Of a DNA stretch of 40,056 nucleotides, positions 24,337 through 32,838 are shown in pieces. Position 1 is the first letter of the stretch. The number at the start of each line of letters is the position of its first letter. The stretch spans positions 1 to 40,056 of the forward strand of contig JAEUHR010000019.1 in the NCBI GenBank assembly GCA_016794425.1. The letters run 5' to 3'. The notes under the pieces are model-generated. The model saw only the letters and a program-made list of their open reading frames with translations, searched no databases and was not told the origin of the DNA. A program made the translations under genes and the position numbers. Source of the DNA: Planctomycetota bacterium (GTDB lineage: Bacteria > Planctomycetota > UBA1135 > UBA2386).

Positions 24337-27150
24337 TCAGGCGGGGTTCGGCCACAGCGTGCGCCAGTCGCCGGCGGGGGCGCCCTGCTGCTGGCGCAGC
24401 GTCGCGATCGCCGCCGGGTGCAGCTGCACCTGTTCGAGCGCGGTCTGCGCCAGGACCTGGCCGCAGGTCTCGGCGATGCCCTCGGCGTGCAGGCCGTGGT
24501 AGCGGTAGATGTGCGCCGGCGTGCCCGACTTGCTGAACTTGACCACGGCCTTCGCGAGCTGCGGCACGCCTAGCACGGAGCCGAGGTTGTCGAGCAGGCC
24601 GATTTCGCCGTCGTGCACCGACACGATCGGTACGCGGCGACCGGCGAGGTCGATCGCGTCGCCCGGGCCGAGCGGTCCGGTCGTGCCGCCGGCGGGCCGC
24701 AGGTGCAGCCGACCGTCGACGCCGAGCGTCTGCACGAGGTGCCGGTAGCCGTCCTTGCGCGCCAGTTCGCCGCCCAGCAGGTCCGGCGACGTGACCACGG
24801 TCACGTTGGCGTAGACGCCGCGGTCCAGCAGCAGTTCGGCCGCCTGCACGGCCTCGGGCACCAACGCGCCCATCACGAACAGTTCGACGACGTTCTCGCC
24901 CGGCTGGTAGCCGCGGTAGCCGCGCCAGTCGATCAGCCGGTAGCCGCCGGCCAGCGCGTGGTCGCGCAGCACGGCGAGGATCTCGGCGTCCTTGGCGTGC
25001 GGCACTTCCTGTTCGTGCAGGCCGCCGTCCTGCGCGGTGAGGCCGAGCTGCGCGTCGGCCGGCAGATCGCGCTTCCAGCGCGCCTGGCGCCGCTGCCATT
25101 CGAGCAGCAGGTTCTGGTGCAGCGCGCGCGTGACGGCGCGGATCAGCACGCCGCTGCGGCCCTTGTTGTCGCGCGCGAAGTGGCGGCGGATCGCGTCGCA
25201 CAGGATCCACTCCATTTCGATCGCGAACGCCGGCTCCCAGGTGATCAGGTTCGGGATCTGGATGTCGCTCTTCCAGCTGTGCTGCGCGCCCTCGGGCGCC
25301 AGCGTGATGCCGCTCGGCGTGCCGACCAGTACGAACGAGCTGCCCCAGTAGAGGTTGTAGTAGAGCTGGTCGAGGGCGCGCTTGATGAAGAAGTCGTAGA
25401 CCGTCATCAGCGGCAGGAACGGGATGCCGGCGAGATGGCCCATCTTGCCGAAGCTGCCGACCGCGCTCATGCAGTTGGCCTCGGCGATCTCGAACCGGAT
25501 GTGCCGCGTCCACGCCTCGTCGGTCGGCGCCAGCTCCGGCCGCAGCCGTTCGTGCAGGTCGAGTTCGGCCTCCCAGTTCGCGTCGTGCTTGGGGCCGAAG
25601 ATCTTCTCGTCCATCGCCGGGTTGATGTTGGTCGACGTGCCGACGTCCGGCGCCATCGTCATCATCAGGTCGGCGACCGGATTCCAGCGCGCCTCCTCGG
25701 CGCTCGGCGCCTTGCCGGCCTTGTGCTCCTTGCCGGCGCGCGCGAGTTCGTCGTAGACGCCGATGCGCACGAGCTTGGCCGCGAGCTGGCCCCACATCCA
25801 CTGTGTGTGCGTGACCGGCGCCAGCTTCAGGTTGATGTCGAGCGACGCGGGCATGCCGCCGTGCTGGTCGATCTGCGCCTGCACGCGTTCGCGGTTCGCG
25901 GCGCCCTGCGCCTCGAGCGCCTCGATGCCGAGCCGCAGCATCTGGCCGCGCTGCGCCAGGAAGCGCGCCTCGTCGCTGTCGGCGGCGAAGCGGCGGAACG
26001 GCCGCTCCAGCGACAGGCCCTGCGCCGCGAGGATGCGTTCGACCTCGTCGGCCTCGGGCATCGCCGAGTGGTTGCCGTTCGCGGCCACGCACTCGAGGCC
26101 GCGGCCCTTGACCGTGTGCGCGATCACCAGCGTCGGCCGCTGGCGGTCCTGCTTGCAGCGCTCGAACGTGCGCACGATCGCCGCCAGGTCGTGGCCGCCG
26201 GTGTCGTAGAACAACCGCACGACCTCGTCGTCCGACAGCGCCGCCAGCGGCTTCTCGCACGCCTTGTCCTCGGCGAGGATCGCCGCGCGCATCTGCGCCG
26301 GGTCGCGCTTCCACAGCAGCGCCTGGTAGTGGTAGTCGGTGAAGCCGCGCTCGAACACCGCGCGCAGCGCGTCGCCGCCCTTCCGCGCGAACACCGCGTC
26401 GCGGAACGAGCCGTGGCGCAGCTGGATCACCTCCCAGCCGTTGGCGCGGGCGGTGCCCTCGATGCGGTCGGCGTCGGTGCCCTTCAGGCCGCGGTTGTTC
26501 GGGATCCGCGTGCCGTCGAGGTTCTGCCGGTTGTAGTCGATGATCCAGGTGACGTTGCCGAGTTCGCGTTCGGCGACCTCGGGCAGCACCTCGAGCAGCG
26601 AGCCTTCGCGGAACTCGCTGTCGCCCATCATGCACCAGAAGTGCGGCTCGTCGATGTCCCAGCCGTGCTGCCGCGCGTAGCGGTAGGCGAGGGCCAGGTA
26701 GACCGCGGCGACCGGCGGGATGCCGACCGAGCCGGACGGCAGGAAACGCCAGCCGTCGGGGTCGCTCTCGGCGTGGTAGCTCTGGAACACCGGCGCGCCG
26801 TCGTGCGAGAAGCTGCGCAGCCGCGCCATCACCGCTTCGCCTTCGCCTTCGTCGAACCAGCGGCCGTCGGCGTGGCGGAACAGGCCGAGCGCGTGGTGCA
26901 GCGCGTGGTCGACCGGCGACGCGTGCGGCTTGCAGCAGATCACGTCGCCGGGTTCGCGCAGGTGCAGGTGCAGTGCGGCGAGGAAGTCGAGACTGCTGGC
27001 GCACGCGGCCGGATGGCCGCCGACCTTCGGGTCGGTCTTGTCGGCGTCGTCCCGGTGGTTCGCGACGTGGATCATCGCGATCATGTGGGCGAACGCGCGG
27101 CGCGTGATGCGCTCGAGCAGCGGGAAATCGGGCTTGCTGGCGACCTTCAT
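24337..27150 (-). CDS. aceE: Pyruvate dehydrogenase E1, homodimeric (AceE-like)
   Basis: Decarboxylates pyruvate with thiamine diphosphate and passes the acetyl group to E2. The 937-residue protein has the AceE layout: KVGGHPAACASSLDFLAALH near the start; the ThDP/Mg site MMGDSEFREGS (G176-E179) with IIDYNRQNLDG (N207) about 30 residues on; LVIAHTVKGRG; a middle region with IPFLPLMTVYDF; and EGAQHSWKSDIQIPNLITWEP, the counterpart of the E. coli EGLQH region. The GDG of the ThDP motif is GDS here. No E2 or E3 gene is adjacent. ATG 27150 is preferred over the open frame extending upstream because it matches the family N-terminus (SKPDFPLLERITRR). Confidence 0.9.
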   Translation of the reverse strand: MKVASKPDFPLLERITRRAFAHMIAMIHVANHRDDADKTDPKVGGHPAACASSLDFLAALHLHLREPGDVICCKPHASPVDHALHHALGLFRHADGRWFDEGEGEAVMARLRSFSHDGAPVFQSYHAESDPDGWRFLPSGSVGIPPVAAVYLALAYRYARQHGWDIDEPHFWCMMGDSEFREGSLLEVLPEVAERELGNVTWIIDYNRQNLDGTRIPNNRGLKGTDADRIEGTARANGWEVIQLRHGSFRDAVFARKGGDALRAVFERGFTDYHYQALLWKRDPAQMRAAILAEDKACEKPLAALSDDEVVRLFYDTGGHDLAAIVRTFERCKQDRQRPTLVIAHTVKGRGLECVAANGNHSAMPEADEVERILAAQGLSLERPFRRFAADSDEARFLAQRGQMLRLGIEALEAQGAANRERVQAQIDQHGGMPASLDINLKLAPVTHTQWMWGQLAAKLVRIGVYDELARAGKEHKAGKAPSAEEARWNPVADLMMTMAPDVGTSTNINPAMDEKIFGPKHDANWEAELDLHERLRPELAPTDEAWTRHIRFEIAEANCMSAVGSFGKMGHLAGIPFLPLMTVYDFFIKRALDQLYYNLYWGSSFVLVGTPSGITLAPEGAQHSWKSDIQIPNLITWEPAFAIEMEWILCDAIRRHFARDNKGRSGVLIRAVTRALHQNLLLEWQRRQARWKRDLPADAQLGLTAQDGGLHEQEVPHAKDAEILAVLRDHALAGGYRLIDWRGYRGYQPGENVVELFVMGALVPEAVQAAELLLDRGVYANVTVVTSPDLLGGELARKDGYRHLVQTLGVDGRLHLRPAGGTTGPLGPGDAIDLAGRRVPIVSVHDGEIGLLDNLGSVLGVPQLAKAVVKFSKSGTPAHIYRYHGLHAEGIAETCGQVLAQTALEQVQLHPAAIATLRQQQGAPAGDWRTLWPNPA

Positions 27151-27173
27151 GGACGACGGTGTGGCAGGTCGGC

Positions 27174-27179
27174 AGGGTA
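27174..27179 (-). promoter_or_regulatory. Possible -10 element (TACCCT) for the aceE-htrA unit
   Basis: TACCCT on the minus strand, 23 bases before ATG 27150. It is positioned after the hairpin that closes the upstream gene, which would make aceE-htrA its own unit. Confidence 0.3.
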
Positions 27180-27206
27180 GGCCGCTTCGGCTCCGACCGC
27201 CACACC

Positions 27207-27243
27207 CGGGTCGCGCCGGAGCCACTGGCGGGGGCGCGACCCG
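27207..27243 (-). terminator. Hairpin downstream of the spermidine-synthase-like gene
   Basis: An 11-bp stem (cgggtcgcgcc 27207-27217 with ggcgcgacccg 27233-27243) and a 15-base loop, starting 5 bases past the stop on the minus strand. There is no T-run, so it may be a weak terminator or an mRNA-stabilising end. Confidence 0.5.
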
Positions 27244-27248
27244 CCGCC

Positions 27249-29564
27249 TCAGCGCCGCGCGAACCAGCCGGCCGCGACGTAGCCGGCGACGCCGAGCCAC
27301 GCCGTCGCCGTGAAGCCGAACGTCATCGCCAGCGCCAGCGACGCGACGCCGGCCAGCACCGAGCAGGCGCCGTTGACGGCCCAGAACCAGGCCTTGGCCG
27401 GGTCGCCGAAACGCTGCATGCCGAGCGGGAAGTAGTGGCCGAGCACGAAGCCGACCGGCAGCAGCAAGAGCAGCGTGATGCCGATCCGCACCGCCTCGCC
27501 GGCACCGAGCGTGGCGACGAACAGCGGGCCGAAACCGGCGTTGCCGGCCGCCAGCAGCAGCGGCGCCAGCCACCACAGCCGGCAGGCTCGGTCGCCGTCG
27601 AGCCGCGCCGCGCGCAGCGAGCCGAGACCGGCGCCGAGCAGCAGGCCGCCGATCACGACCGCGGCGGCGAGGCTCGGATGGCCGAGGTAGAGCACGAAGC
27701 GCTGCAGCCACGGCACCTCGATCAGCATGAACGAGAAGCCGATTGCGGCGAAGAAGCCGGTGCCGCGCCAGAACCCGGGCGGCCGCCGCAGCCGGCGCGC
27801 GAACCCGAACGGCACGAAGAACAGCCACAGCGTCGCCGCGGTCAGCACCAGCATCAGCAGCTGCAGCGCCGCGACCGCTTCGCTGTTGACGCCGTAGCGG
27901 CGCGCGAACTCGAGGTCGATGCGGCCGAACACCGGCAGCGTCTGGAAGAAGAACGGCGTGTCGTCGGTCGGCGGTGCCATCACGAGGCCGCTGCGCTCCA
28001 GCGCGCCGGGGCCAGAGCGCAGCAGCGTCGCCGGATCGGCGGGGTTGTCCGGATCCGACGGGCCCGGGAACAGCAGGTCGAAGCCGCGCTGCTCGCAGAC
28101 CTGCCGCAGCCGGTCCAGCTCCGCCGCCGTGAACGCGCGGCGGCTCGTCAGCACGGTCGAGACGTTGCCGGCCGCGACGACGGCGAGGTGCGCCGCCGGA
28201 TCGGCCACACCGAGTTCGCGCAGCGCGCGGTCGTTCAGCAGCAGCAGCCGGCTGGCCTCGAGGCCCATCTCGCCGCTGCGCCAGCGGCTGGTCGCGACGA
28301 GGCCGTCCGGCGCCAGGCGTTCGAGGTAGAGCCGGTAGGCTTCGACCGTGTAGAGGTTGTTCTCCGACAGCGCGAACGCACCGGCCGCGGTCGCCGCCCA
28401 GCTGTCGATCAGCGAGATCTGGATCAGGTCGTAGCCGCCGCGCGAGCGGGTCAGGAACGAACGGCCTTCGCTGACGTGCGCGGTGACGCCGCGCGCGTGG
28501 TAGACGTCGCCGCTGAACTCGCGGAAGTGCCCCGACACCGCGGCGACGACGCCGCCGTTCAGTTCGACTGCGTCGACGTCGGTCGCGCCGGCGACCAGCG
28601 CGGTCAGGATGTCGCGGCCGCCGCCGCCGCCGATCACCGCGACGCGGCGCGGCGTGCGCACCTGGTGGCCGACCGCCGTGACGTCGTACAGCAGGTGCTC
28701 GAACTCGCGCAGGTCCGAGGTGTCGCCGTCGAACCGCGTCACCGGCGTGCCGGCGCTGCCGTCCTGCTGCATCCAGTACTCGTCGACCGCGACGTGCGGC
28801 GCGTTGCGGCCCTTGCCCCAGCCGAAGAACGCGTTGCCACCGCCGAGCATGACCTTCGGGTCGAAGAACGTCAGCCGCGCGGTCGGCGTCCAGCGCTCGT
28901 AGACCTTCGGCAGCGTCGACTCGTCGTAGCTCTTGGTCCAGCGCACTTCGAACGGCGTGCCGAACCACACCGCGCCGGCGATCGCCGCGGCAGCGCCGAG
29001 CGTCGGCAGCCAGTGCAGGCCGACCAGCCGCGCGGCCGCGATCGGCAGCAGCCCGAGCCAGGCGATCGCGTGCGGCGTCGGCGCCAGCGACAGCGCCGGC
29101 ACGACCGCGGCCGCGGCCGTCGCCGCCCCGAGCAGGTCGGCGCCGTAGAGCCGGGCGACGGTGCGGCCGCGCGCTTCCAGCAGCAGCTGGCAGACCGCGG
29201 CGCCGAGCAGCAGCAGCGGCACCAGCAGGCAGGCCATGATCGCGACCACCGACCAGCCGCCGAAGCGGTTGCCGATCGCCAGCGTCGCGGCGGTCGCCGC
29301 CGGCAGCGCGAGGCCGCCGAGCAGCAGCGCCCACGGCAGCAGGCGCGGCCGCGGCGCGCGCAGCGCGAACCACACGCCCGGCACGCCGAGGCCCAGCATC
29401 GCCAGCGAGATGCTGAGGAACGCCCAGTGGTACCACAGCACGACGCTGAGCACGCGCGTCGCGGCGATCTGGAAGAACAGCACCGCGAACGACGCCAGCG
29501 CGATCGCGGCGAGGCGGGCGGGCTGTGCCCGTTCACCGGTGGCGTCTGCTGGCGGCTCGTGCAT
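27249..29564 (-). CDS. Membrane spermidine-synthase-like protein
   Basis: A 771-residue protein with about seven membrane helices at the N-terminus (20-205), a soluble SAM/dcSAM-binding Rossmann domain (VAVIGGGGGRDILTAL at about 308-323, with an acidic residue pair at VDAVELNGG), and a second set of about six helices (545-771). Fusions of this kind, a spermine/spermidine-synthase-like domain between membrane blocks, are common in Planctomycetota and some Proteobacteria; their reaction is not established. TAGAGT lies 9 bases before the ATG. ispG is upstream by 65 bases. A transporter-like aminopropyl or methyl transferase is plausible, not shown. Confidence 0.75.
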   Translation of the reverse strand: MHEPPADATGERAQPARLAAIALASFAVLFFQIAATRVLSVVLWYHWAFLSISLAMLGLGVPGVWFALRAPRPRLLPWALLLGGLALPAATAATLAIGNRFGGWSVVAIMACLLVPLLLLGAAVCQLLLEARGRTVARLYGADLLGAATAAAAVVPALSLAPTPHAIAWLGLLPIAAARLVGLHWLPTLGAAAAIAGAVWFGTPFEVRWTKSYDESTLPKVYERWTPTARLTFFDPKVMLGGGNAFFGWGKGRNAPHVAVDEYWMQQDGSAGTPVTRFDGDTSDLREFEHLLYDVTAVGHQVRTPRRVAVIGGGGGRDILTALVAGATDVDAVELNGGVVAAVSGHFREFSGDVYHARGVTAHVSEGRSFLTRSRGGYDLIQISLIDSWAATAAGAFALSENNLYTVEAYRLYLERLAPDGLVATSRWRSGEMGLEASRLLLLNDRALRELGVADPAAHLAVVAAGNVSTVLTSRRAFTAAELDRLRQVCEQRGFDLLFPGPSDPDNPADPATLLRSGPGALERSGLVMAPPTDDTPFFFQTLPVFGRIDLEFARRYGVNSEAVAALQLLMLVLTAATLWLFFVPFGFARRLRRPPGFWRGTGFFAAIGFSFMLIEVPWLQRFVLYLGHPSLAAAVVIGGLLLGAGLGSLRAARLDGDRACRLWWLAPLLLAAGNAGFGPLFVATLGAGEAVRIGITLLLLLPVGFVLGHYFPLGMQRFGDPAKAWFWAVNGACSVLAGVASLALAMTFGFTATAWLGVAGYVAAGWFARR

Positions 29565-29573
29565 CGCGGCGGG

Positions 29574-29579
29574 ACTCTA
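29574..29579 (-). promoter_or_regulatory. Putative -10 element (TAGAGT) for the spermidine-synthase-like gene
   Basis: TAGAGT on the minus strand ends 9 bases before the ATG at 29564. It may give an internal short-leader transcript independent of ispG. Confidence 0.35.
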
Positions 29580-29629
29580 GGCAGCGCCACCGGCGATGGC
29601 CAGCGCCGCTGCGGTCCGTCGCGTCCGGT

Positions 29630-30841
29630 TCACACCATGCGCCGCACGTAGGCCTCGATGCGATCGAGGAAGTCGCGCGCCAGCGTCGGGCCTTCGAGCG
29701 TGCACACCTGCACGCCGTCCTCGTAGACCGGCGCGCGCGGCGCTTCGCCGGTGCCGGGCAGCGAGATGCCGATGTGCGCGGCCTTGCTCTCGCCGGGGCC
29801 GTTGACGACGCAGCCCATCACCGCGACCTGCAGCGACGCGACCTGCGGCTTGTCGCGCTTCCACTCGGGCATGCGCGCGTGCAGGAACTTCTCGACCTGC
29901 TGGCTCAGTTCCTGGAAGTAGGTCGACGTGGTGCGGCCGCAGCCCGGACAGGCGGTGACCTGCGGCAGGAACGGCCGGATGTCCATCGCCTGCAGGATCT
30001 GCTGCGCGACGCGCACTTCCTGCGTGCGCGAACTGCCGGGCTCCGGCGTCAGCGACACGCGGATCGTGTCGCCGATGCCCTGCTGCAGCAGGATCGCGAG
30101 GCCCGCGGTCGAGCCGACGATGCCCTTCATGCCCATGCCGGCCTCGGTGAGGCCGAGGTGCAGCGCGTGGTCGGTGCGGTCGGCGAGCGCGCGGTAGACG
30201 CGTACGAGTTCCTGCACCTTGCTGATCTTGCACGACAGGATGATGCGGTCGCGCGGCAGGCCGAGTTCTTCGGCTGCGGCGGCGCTGCGCAGCGCGCTCT
30301 GCACCATCGCCTCGAGGAACACGGCCTGCGCGTCCTGCGGGATCGACGAGCGCGCATTGGTCTCCATCAGCTGGCTCAGCAGCTCCGGATCGAGCGAGCC
30401 GGCGTTGACGCCGATGCGCACCGGCTTGCGGTGGTCGATCGCGCACTGCACCATCGTCGCGAAGTTCGCGTCGTGGTTCTTGCCCTTGCCGACGTTGCCC
30501 GGGTTGATCCGGTACTTGTCGAGGGCTTCGGCGCACGCGGGGAACTTCCGCAGCAGCACGTGGCCGTTGTAGTGGAAGTCGCCGATCAGCGGCACCGCGA
30601 GGCCGCGGTCGGCGAGGCGCTGCCGGATCTCGGGCACCGCGGCGGCGGCCTCCTGCGTGTTGACCGTGATGCGCACCAGTTCGCTGCCGGCGAGGAACAG
30701 CTCGGCGACCTGCGCCGCGGTCGCGGCGGCGTCGGCGGTGTCGGTGTTGGTCATCGACTGCACCGCGACGGGATGGCCGCCGCCGACGGTGACGGTGCCG
30801 ACTCGGACCGGGACGGTCTGTCTGCGTGCTGGGACGAACAT
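29630..30841 (-). CDS. ispG: 4-hydroxy-3-methylbut-2-enyl diphosphate synthase (MEP pathway)
   Basis: Reduces MEcPP to HMBPP in isoprenoid synthesis using a 4Fe-4S cluster. The 403-residue protein has the N-terminal TIM-barrel motifs ([59 protein letters not shown]) and the cluster ligands C298 and C301 (ACPGCGRT), C344 ([10 protein letters not shown]) and E351. It therefore has the short bacterial form without the plant/Chlamydia-type insert. TATCCT ends 11 bases before the ATG. No other MEP gene is adjacent. Confidence 0.97.
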   Translation of the reverse strand: MFVPARRQTVPVRVGTVTVGGGHPVAVQSMTNTDTADAAATAAQVAELFLAGSELVRITVNTQEAAAAVPEIRQRLADRGLAVPLIGDFHYNGHVLLRKFPACAEALDKYRINPGNVGKGKNHDANFATMVQCAIDHRKPVRIGVNAGSLDPELLSQLMETNARSSIPQDAQAVFLEAMVQSALRSAAAAEELGLPRDRIILSCKISKVQELVRVYRALADRTDHALHLGLTEAGMGMKGIVGSTAGLAILLQQGIGDTIRVSLTPEPGSSRTQEVRVAQQILQAMDIRPFLPQVTACPGCGRTTSTYFQELSQQVEKFLHARMPEWKRDKPQVASLQVAVMGCVVNGPGESKAAHIGISLPGTGEAPRAPVYEDGVQVCTLEGPTLARDFLDRIEAYVRRMV

Positions 30842-30852
30842 GCGGGGGGAAC

Positions 30853-30858
30853 AGGATA
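30853..30858 (-). promoter_or_regulatory. Putative -10 element (TATCCT) for ispG
   Basis: TATCCT on the minus strand ends 11 bases before the ispG ATG, inside the 26-base gap after the pterin dehydratase stop. Confidence 0.45.
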
Positions 30859-30867
30859 GCGAGGCGG

Positions 30868-31134
30868 TCAGCGCGCCGTACCGGCCAGCGCCTGGATCGC
30901 GCGCGCCAGCCGCAGGTCCCGCTCGGTGATGCCACCGGCGTCGTGCGTCGACAGCTTGATCTCGACCTTCGACCAGACGTTGCGCCAGTCCGGATGGTGC
31001 TGCTGCCGCTCGGCTTCGGCGGCGACCGCGGTCAGGAACGCGAACGCCTGCCGGAAGTCGGCGAAGTCGAAGCGTGCGTGCAGCGCCGAGTCGCGGCGCG
31101 TCCAGCTGGGCAGCGCACGCAGCGCCGCGTCAAT
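30868..31134 (-). CDS. phhB: 4a-hydroxytetrahydrobiopterin dehydratase (PCD/DCoH), N-terminal frame unclear
   Basis: Recycles the pterin carbinolamine formed by aromatic amino acid hydroxylases. The core is well conserved: [39 protein letters not shown] and [22 protein letters not shown]. The frame of this core has no ATG, GTG or TTG between the last in-frame stop and conserved sequence; ATT at 31134 is used here as a placeholder start. An ATG at 31160 lies one base out of frame and would give MPTLLT before a family-like [12 protein letters not shown], so a single missing base (or a sequencing error) near 31140 is likely. Gene core certain, start uncertain. Confidence 0.7.
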   Translation of the reverse strand: MDAALRALPSWTRRDSALHARFDFADFRQAFAFLTAVAAEAERQQHHPDWRNVWSKVEIKLSTHDAGGITERDLRLARAIQALAGTAR

Positions 31135-31299
31135 CTCGGTGCGGTCAGCAGGGTGGGCATGGTTGCATCATGCCGCGCACGCGGCCGGGACTGTCTGCCG
31201 CCAGGTCGTTCCGCGGGGCGATGCGCTCGGGTGCCGCGCTGCGCCGGGATGCGGAGGGTCCCGCTTGTGAAGGAGGTGCCGGTCGGTGAGGCTACGGCG

Positions 31300-32643
31300 A
31301 TGAGGGTCGAGACGTGTTTCGGGTTTGCGGCGGCGGTCCTGTGCGCGGTGGCACCCCTTGCGGCACAGGGTGCGTCGGCGCCAGCGAGCAAGTACTTCAC
31401 GCTCGAGTTCGCCGGTGGTGACAACGTGGCCGACCACGCAGCCAGACTGACGGGCGAAGCCGTTGCCGCCGCCGATGCGGCCGCGGCGGCGTTCGAGAAG
31501 GCCTGGCAAGCCAAGGTCACGAAGAAACCCAAACTCGTGATCCACTGCGACGAGGCCTCGTTCCGGGTGGTCGAGAAGTCCGCGTCGAAACTCGGCTTCC
31601 CGGTCGATCAGCTGTGCTTGCCGGACGCGTCGGCTGCGCACCTGCTGTTGTCGCGGTTGGCACCGGAAGTCGAATCGCGCATCGGCTTGCCCGAGCCGAC
31701 CCGGCAGGGCCTGATGTTGTGCGCCGTGCGCCTGCTGGCGATGCAGGTTGCCGAGTCCGCGAAGACCGATCCGTGGCTGGCTTGGATCGTGGCCCATGGC
31801 GTGGTCGAGAGCTTGAGCAACCCAGCCGGGTCGTACGGAGTGGACCCGTCGTTCGATGCCCGACGCATGTCCCATGCGTTGAGCATCGGCACGGGGTACC
31901 AGTTCGAACTGCGGGCGCCGCTGCTCGTCACCGATGCCCCGCCGACCCATGACGCTTTCCTTGCCGAGATCAACGGCTGCGCCGTGCTCGCGCAGTTTCT
32001 CGCGCAGGAGAACGCAGGCTGGATCCGGAAGCTGCTCGGCAAGCCGCCCAAGGCGATCGGGGTCGTGCCGAACCGGTTGCGCGTGTTCGAGGCGATCGTC
32101 GGCAAGGACCAAGCGAAAGCGCAGGCACGTTGGCGGGCGATGCTCGGCACGCTGCGGCCGGTTTGGACGGCGGTCGGCCACGTCCGCGCGACCCAGGCGG
32201 GATTCGTTCTGGCGGGCGCTGCGGATCAGGTCGGCAGCCTGATGTCCCCGGTCCAGCACTACGAGGGTGGTTACGTCCTGCGCTGCCGCGCCACCATCGA
32301 CGACGTCGGCGTGAAGGCACTGCACGTCCGATTCTGGCTCGAAGGCACGGAGACCTTGGCGGTGGTGTTCGAACAGGGGTTCTGCGCGCTGCGCGAATTG
32401 CGGGGGCAGGGAGGCTGGCAGAAGGCCGTTGCTTCCGCCAAGAGCCCGCACCTGCCGCTGCAGGCGTTCGACCTCGAGGTGCAGTGCGGGTCGACGATGC
32501 GAGTTCTGGTCGATGGCAAGGAACTCATCGCGGTGCCTGCCGAAGAGCGGATGCGAAACGGATTCGTCGGCCTCGCGGTCGGCGGCAGCTTGGCGACGGT
32601 GACAAACCTCCACATCGGACCGGTATCGCCCGCGAAGAAGTGA
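31300..32643 (+). CDS. Secreted protein of unknown function
   Basis: A 447-residue protein with a signal peptide ending PLAAQ-GASAP. The N-terminal two thirds are helical, with HALSIGTGYQFEL and AWIVAHGVVESLSNPAG as the only motif-like stretches; the latter hints at a gluzincin-like helix but lacks a second His, so I do not call a peptidase. The last 150 residues look like a beta-sandwich (LamG/3-keto-disaccharide-hydrolase type): VQHYEGGYVLRCRATIDDVG, then MRVLVDGKELIAVPAEER and GFVGLAVGGS. gtgagg lies 8 bases before the ATG as a possible ribosome site. Codon use seems less GC-extreme than its neighbours (more ttg and cga), hinting at a different origin. Confidence 0.65.
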   Translation: MRVETCFGFAAAVLCAVAPLAAQGASAPASKYFTLEFAGGDNVADHAARLTGEAVAAADAAAAAFEKAWQAKVTKKPKLVIHCDEASFRVVEKSASKLGFPVDQLCLPDASAAHLLLSRLAPEVESRIGLPEPTRQGLMLCAVRLLAMQVAESAKTDPWLAWIVAHGVVESLSNPAGSYGVDPSFDARRMSHALSIGTGYQFELRAPLLVTDAPPTHDAFLAEINGCAVLAQFLAQENAGWIRKLLGKPPKAIGVVPNRLRVFEAIVGKDQAKAQARWRAMLGTLRPVWTAVGHVRATQAGFVLAGAADQVGSLMSPVQHYEGGYVLRCRATIDDVGVKALHVRFWLEGTETLAVVFEQGFCALRELRGQGGWQKAVASAKSPHLPLQAFDLEVQCGSTMRVLVDGKELIAVPAEERMRNGFVGLAVGGSLATVTNLHIGPVSPAKK

Positions 32644-32821
32644 CGGCGAGCGAACGCGGCTGTGGCAGTGCCCGGCCGACCAGCCTGCACACGATGCTAG
32701 GCAGCGGCGAAGGCCGACGTCAGCCCGGTGCCCGACCGGCGCACGGATGACCGCTGGCCGTCGACGACGACGGGGCAGCGAACGGCCCCAGCGTAGCGGT
32801 GCCGCGGCCGCGCGGGCCGGA

Positions 32822-32827
32822 TAGTGT
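32822..32827 (+). promoter_or_regulatory. Putative -10 element (TAGTGT) for the MFS gene
   Basis: TAGTGT ends 11 bases before ATG 32839. It lies between gcgcgg (32810-32815) and ccgcgc (32828-32833), a 6-bp inverted repeat like those around two other -10 candidates. Confidence 0.4.
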
Positions 32828-32838
32828 CCGCGCCTCGC

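Noticed and set aside
24613..27180. An 855-codon plus-strand open frame opposite aceE
   Set aside because: Arg/Gln/His-rich low-complexity reading typical of antisense frames in GC-rich genes.
24337..29436. A 1,699-codon minus-strand open frame
   Set aside because: Only the part from 27150 matches pyruvate dehydrogenase E1; upstream codons lie over the spermidine-synthase-like gene in another frame and are low-complexity.
27159..29651. An 830-codon plus-strand open frame opposite the spermidine-synthase-like gene
   Set aside because: Same low-complexity antisense composition; no domain motif.
31032..31532. A 166-codon minus-strand gene including ATG 31160
   Set aside because: It overlaps the secreted protein gene and reads through the pterin dehydratase in a wrong frame.
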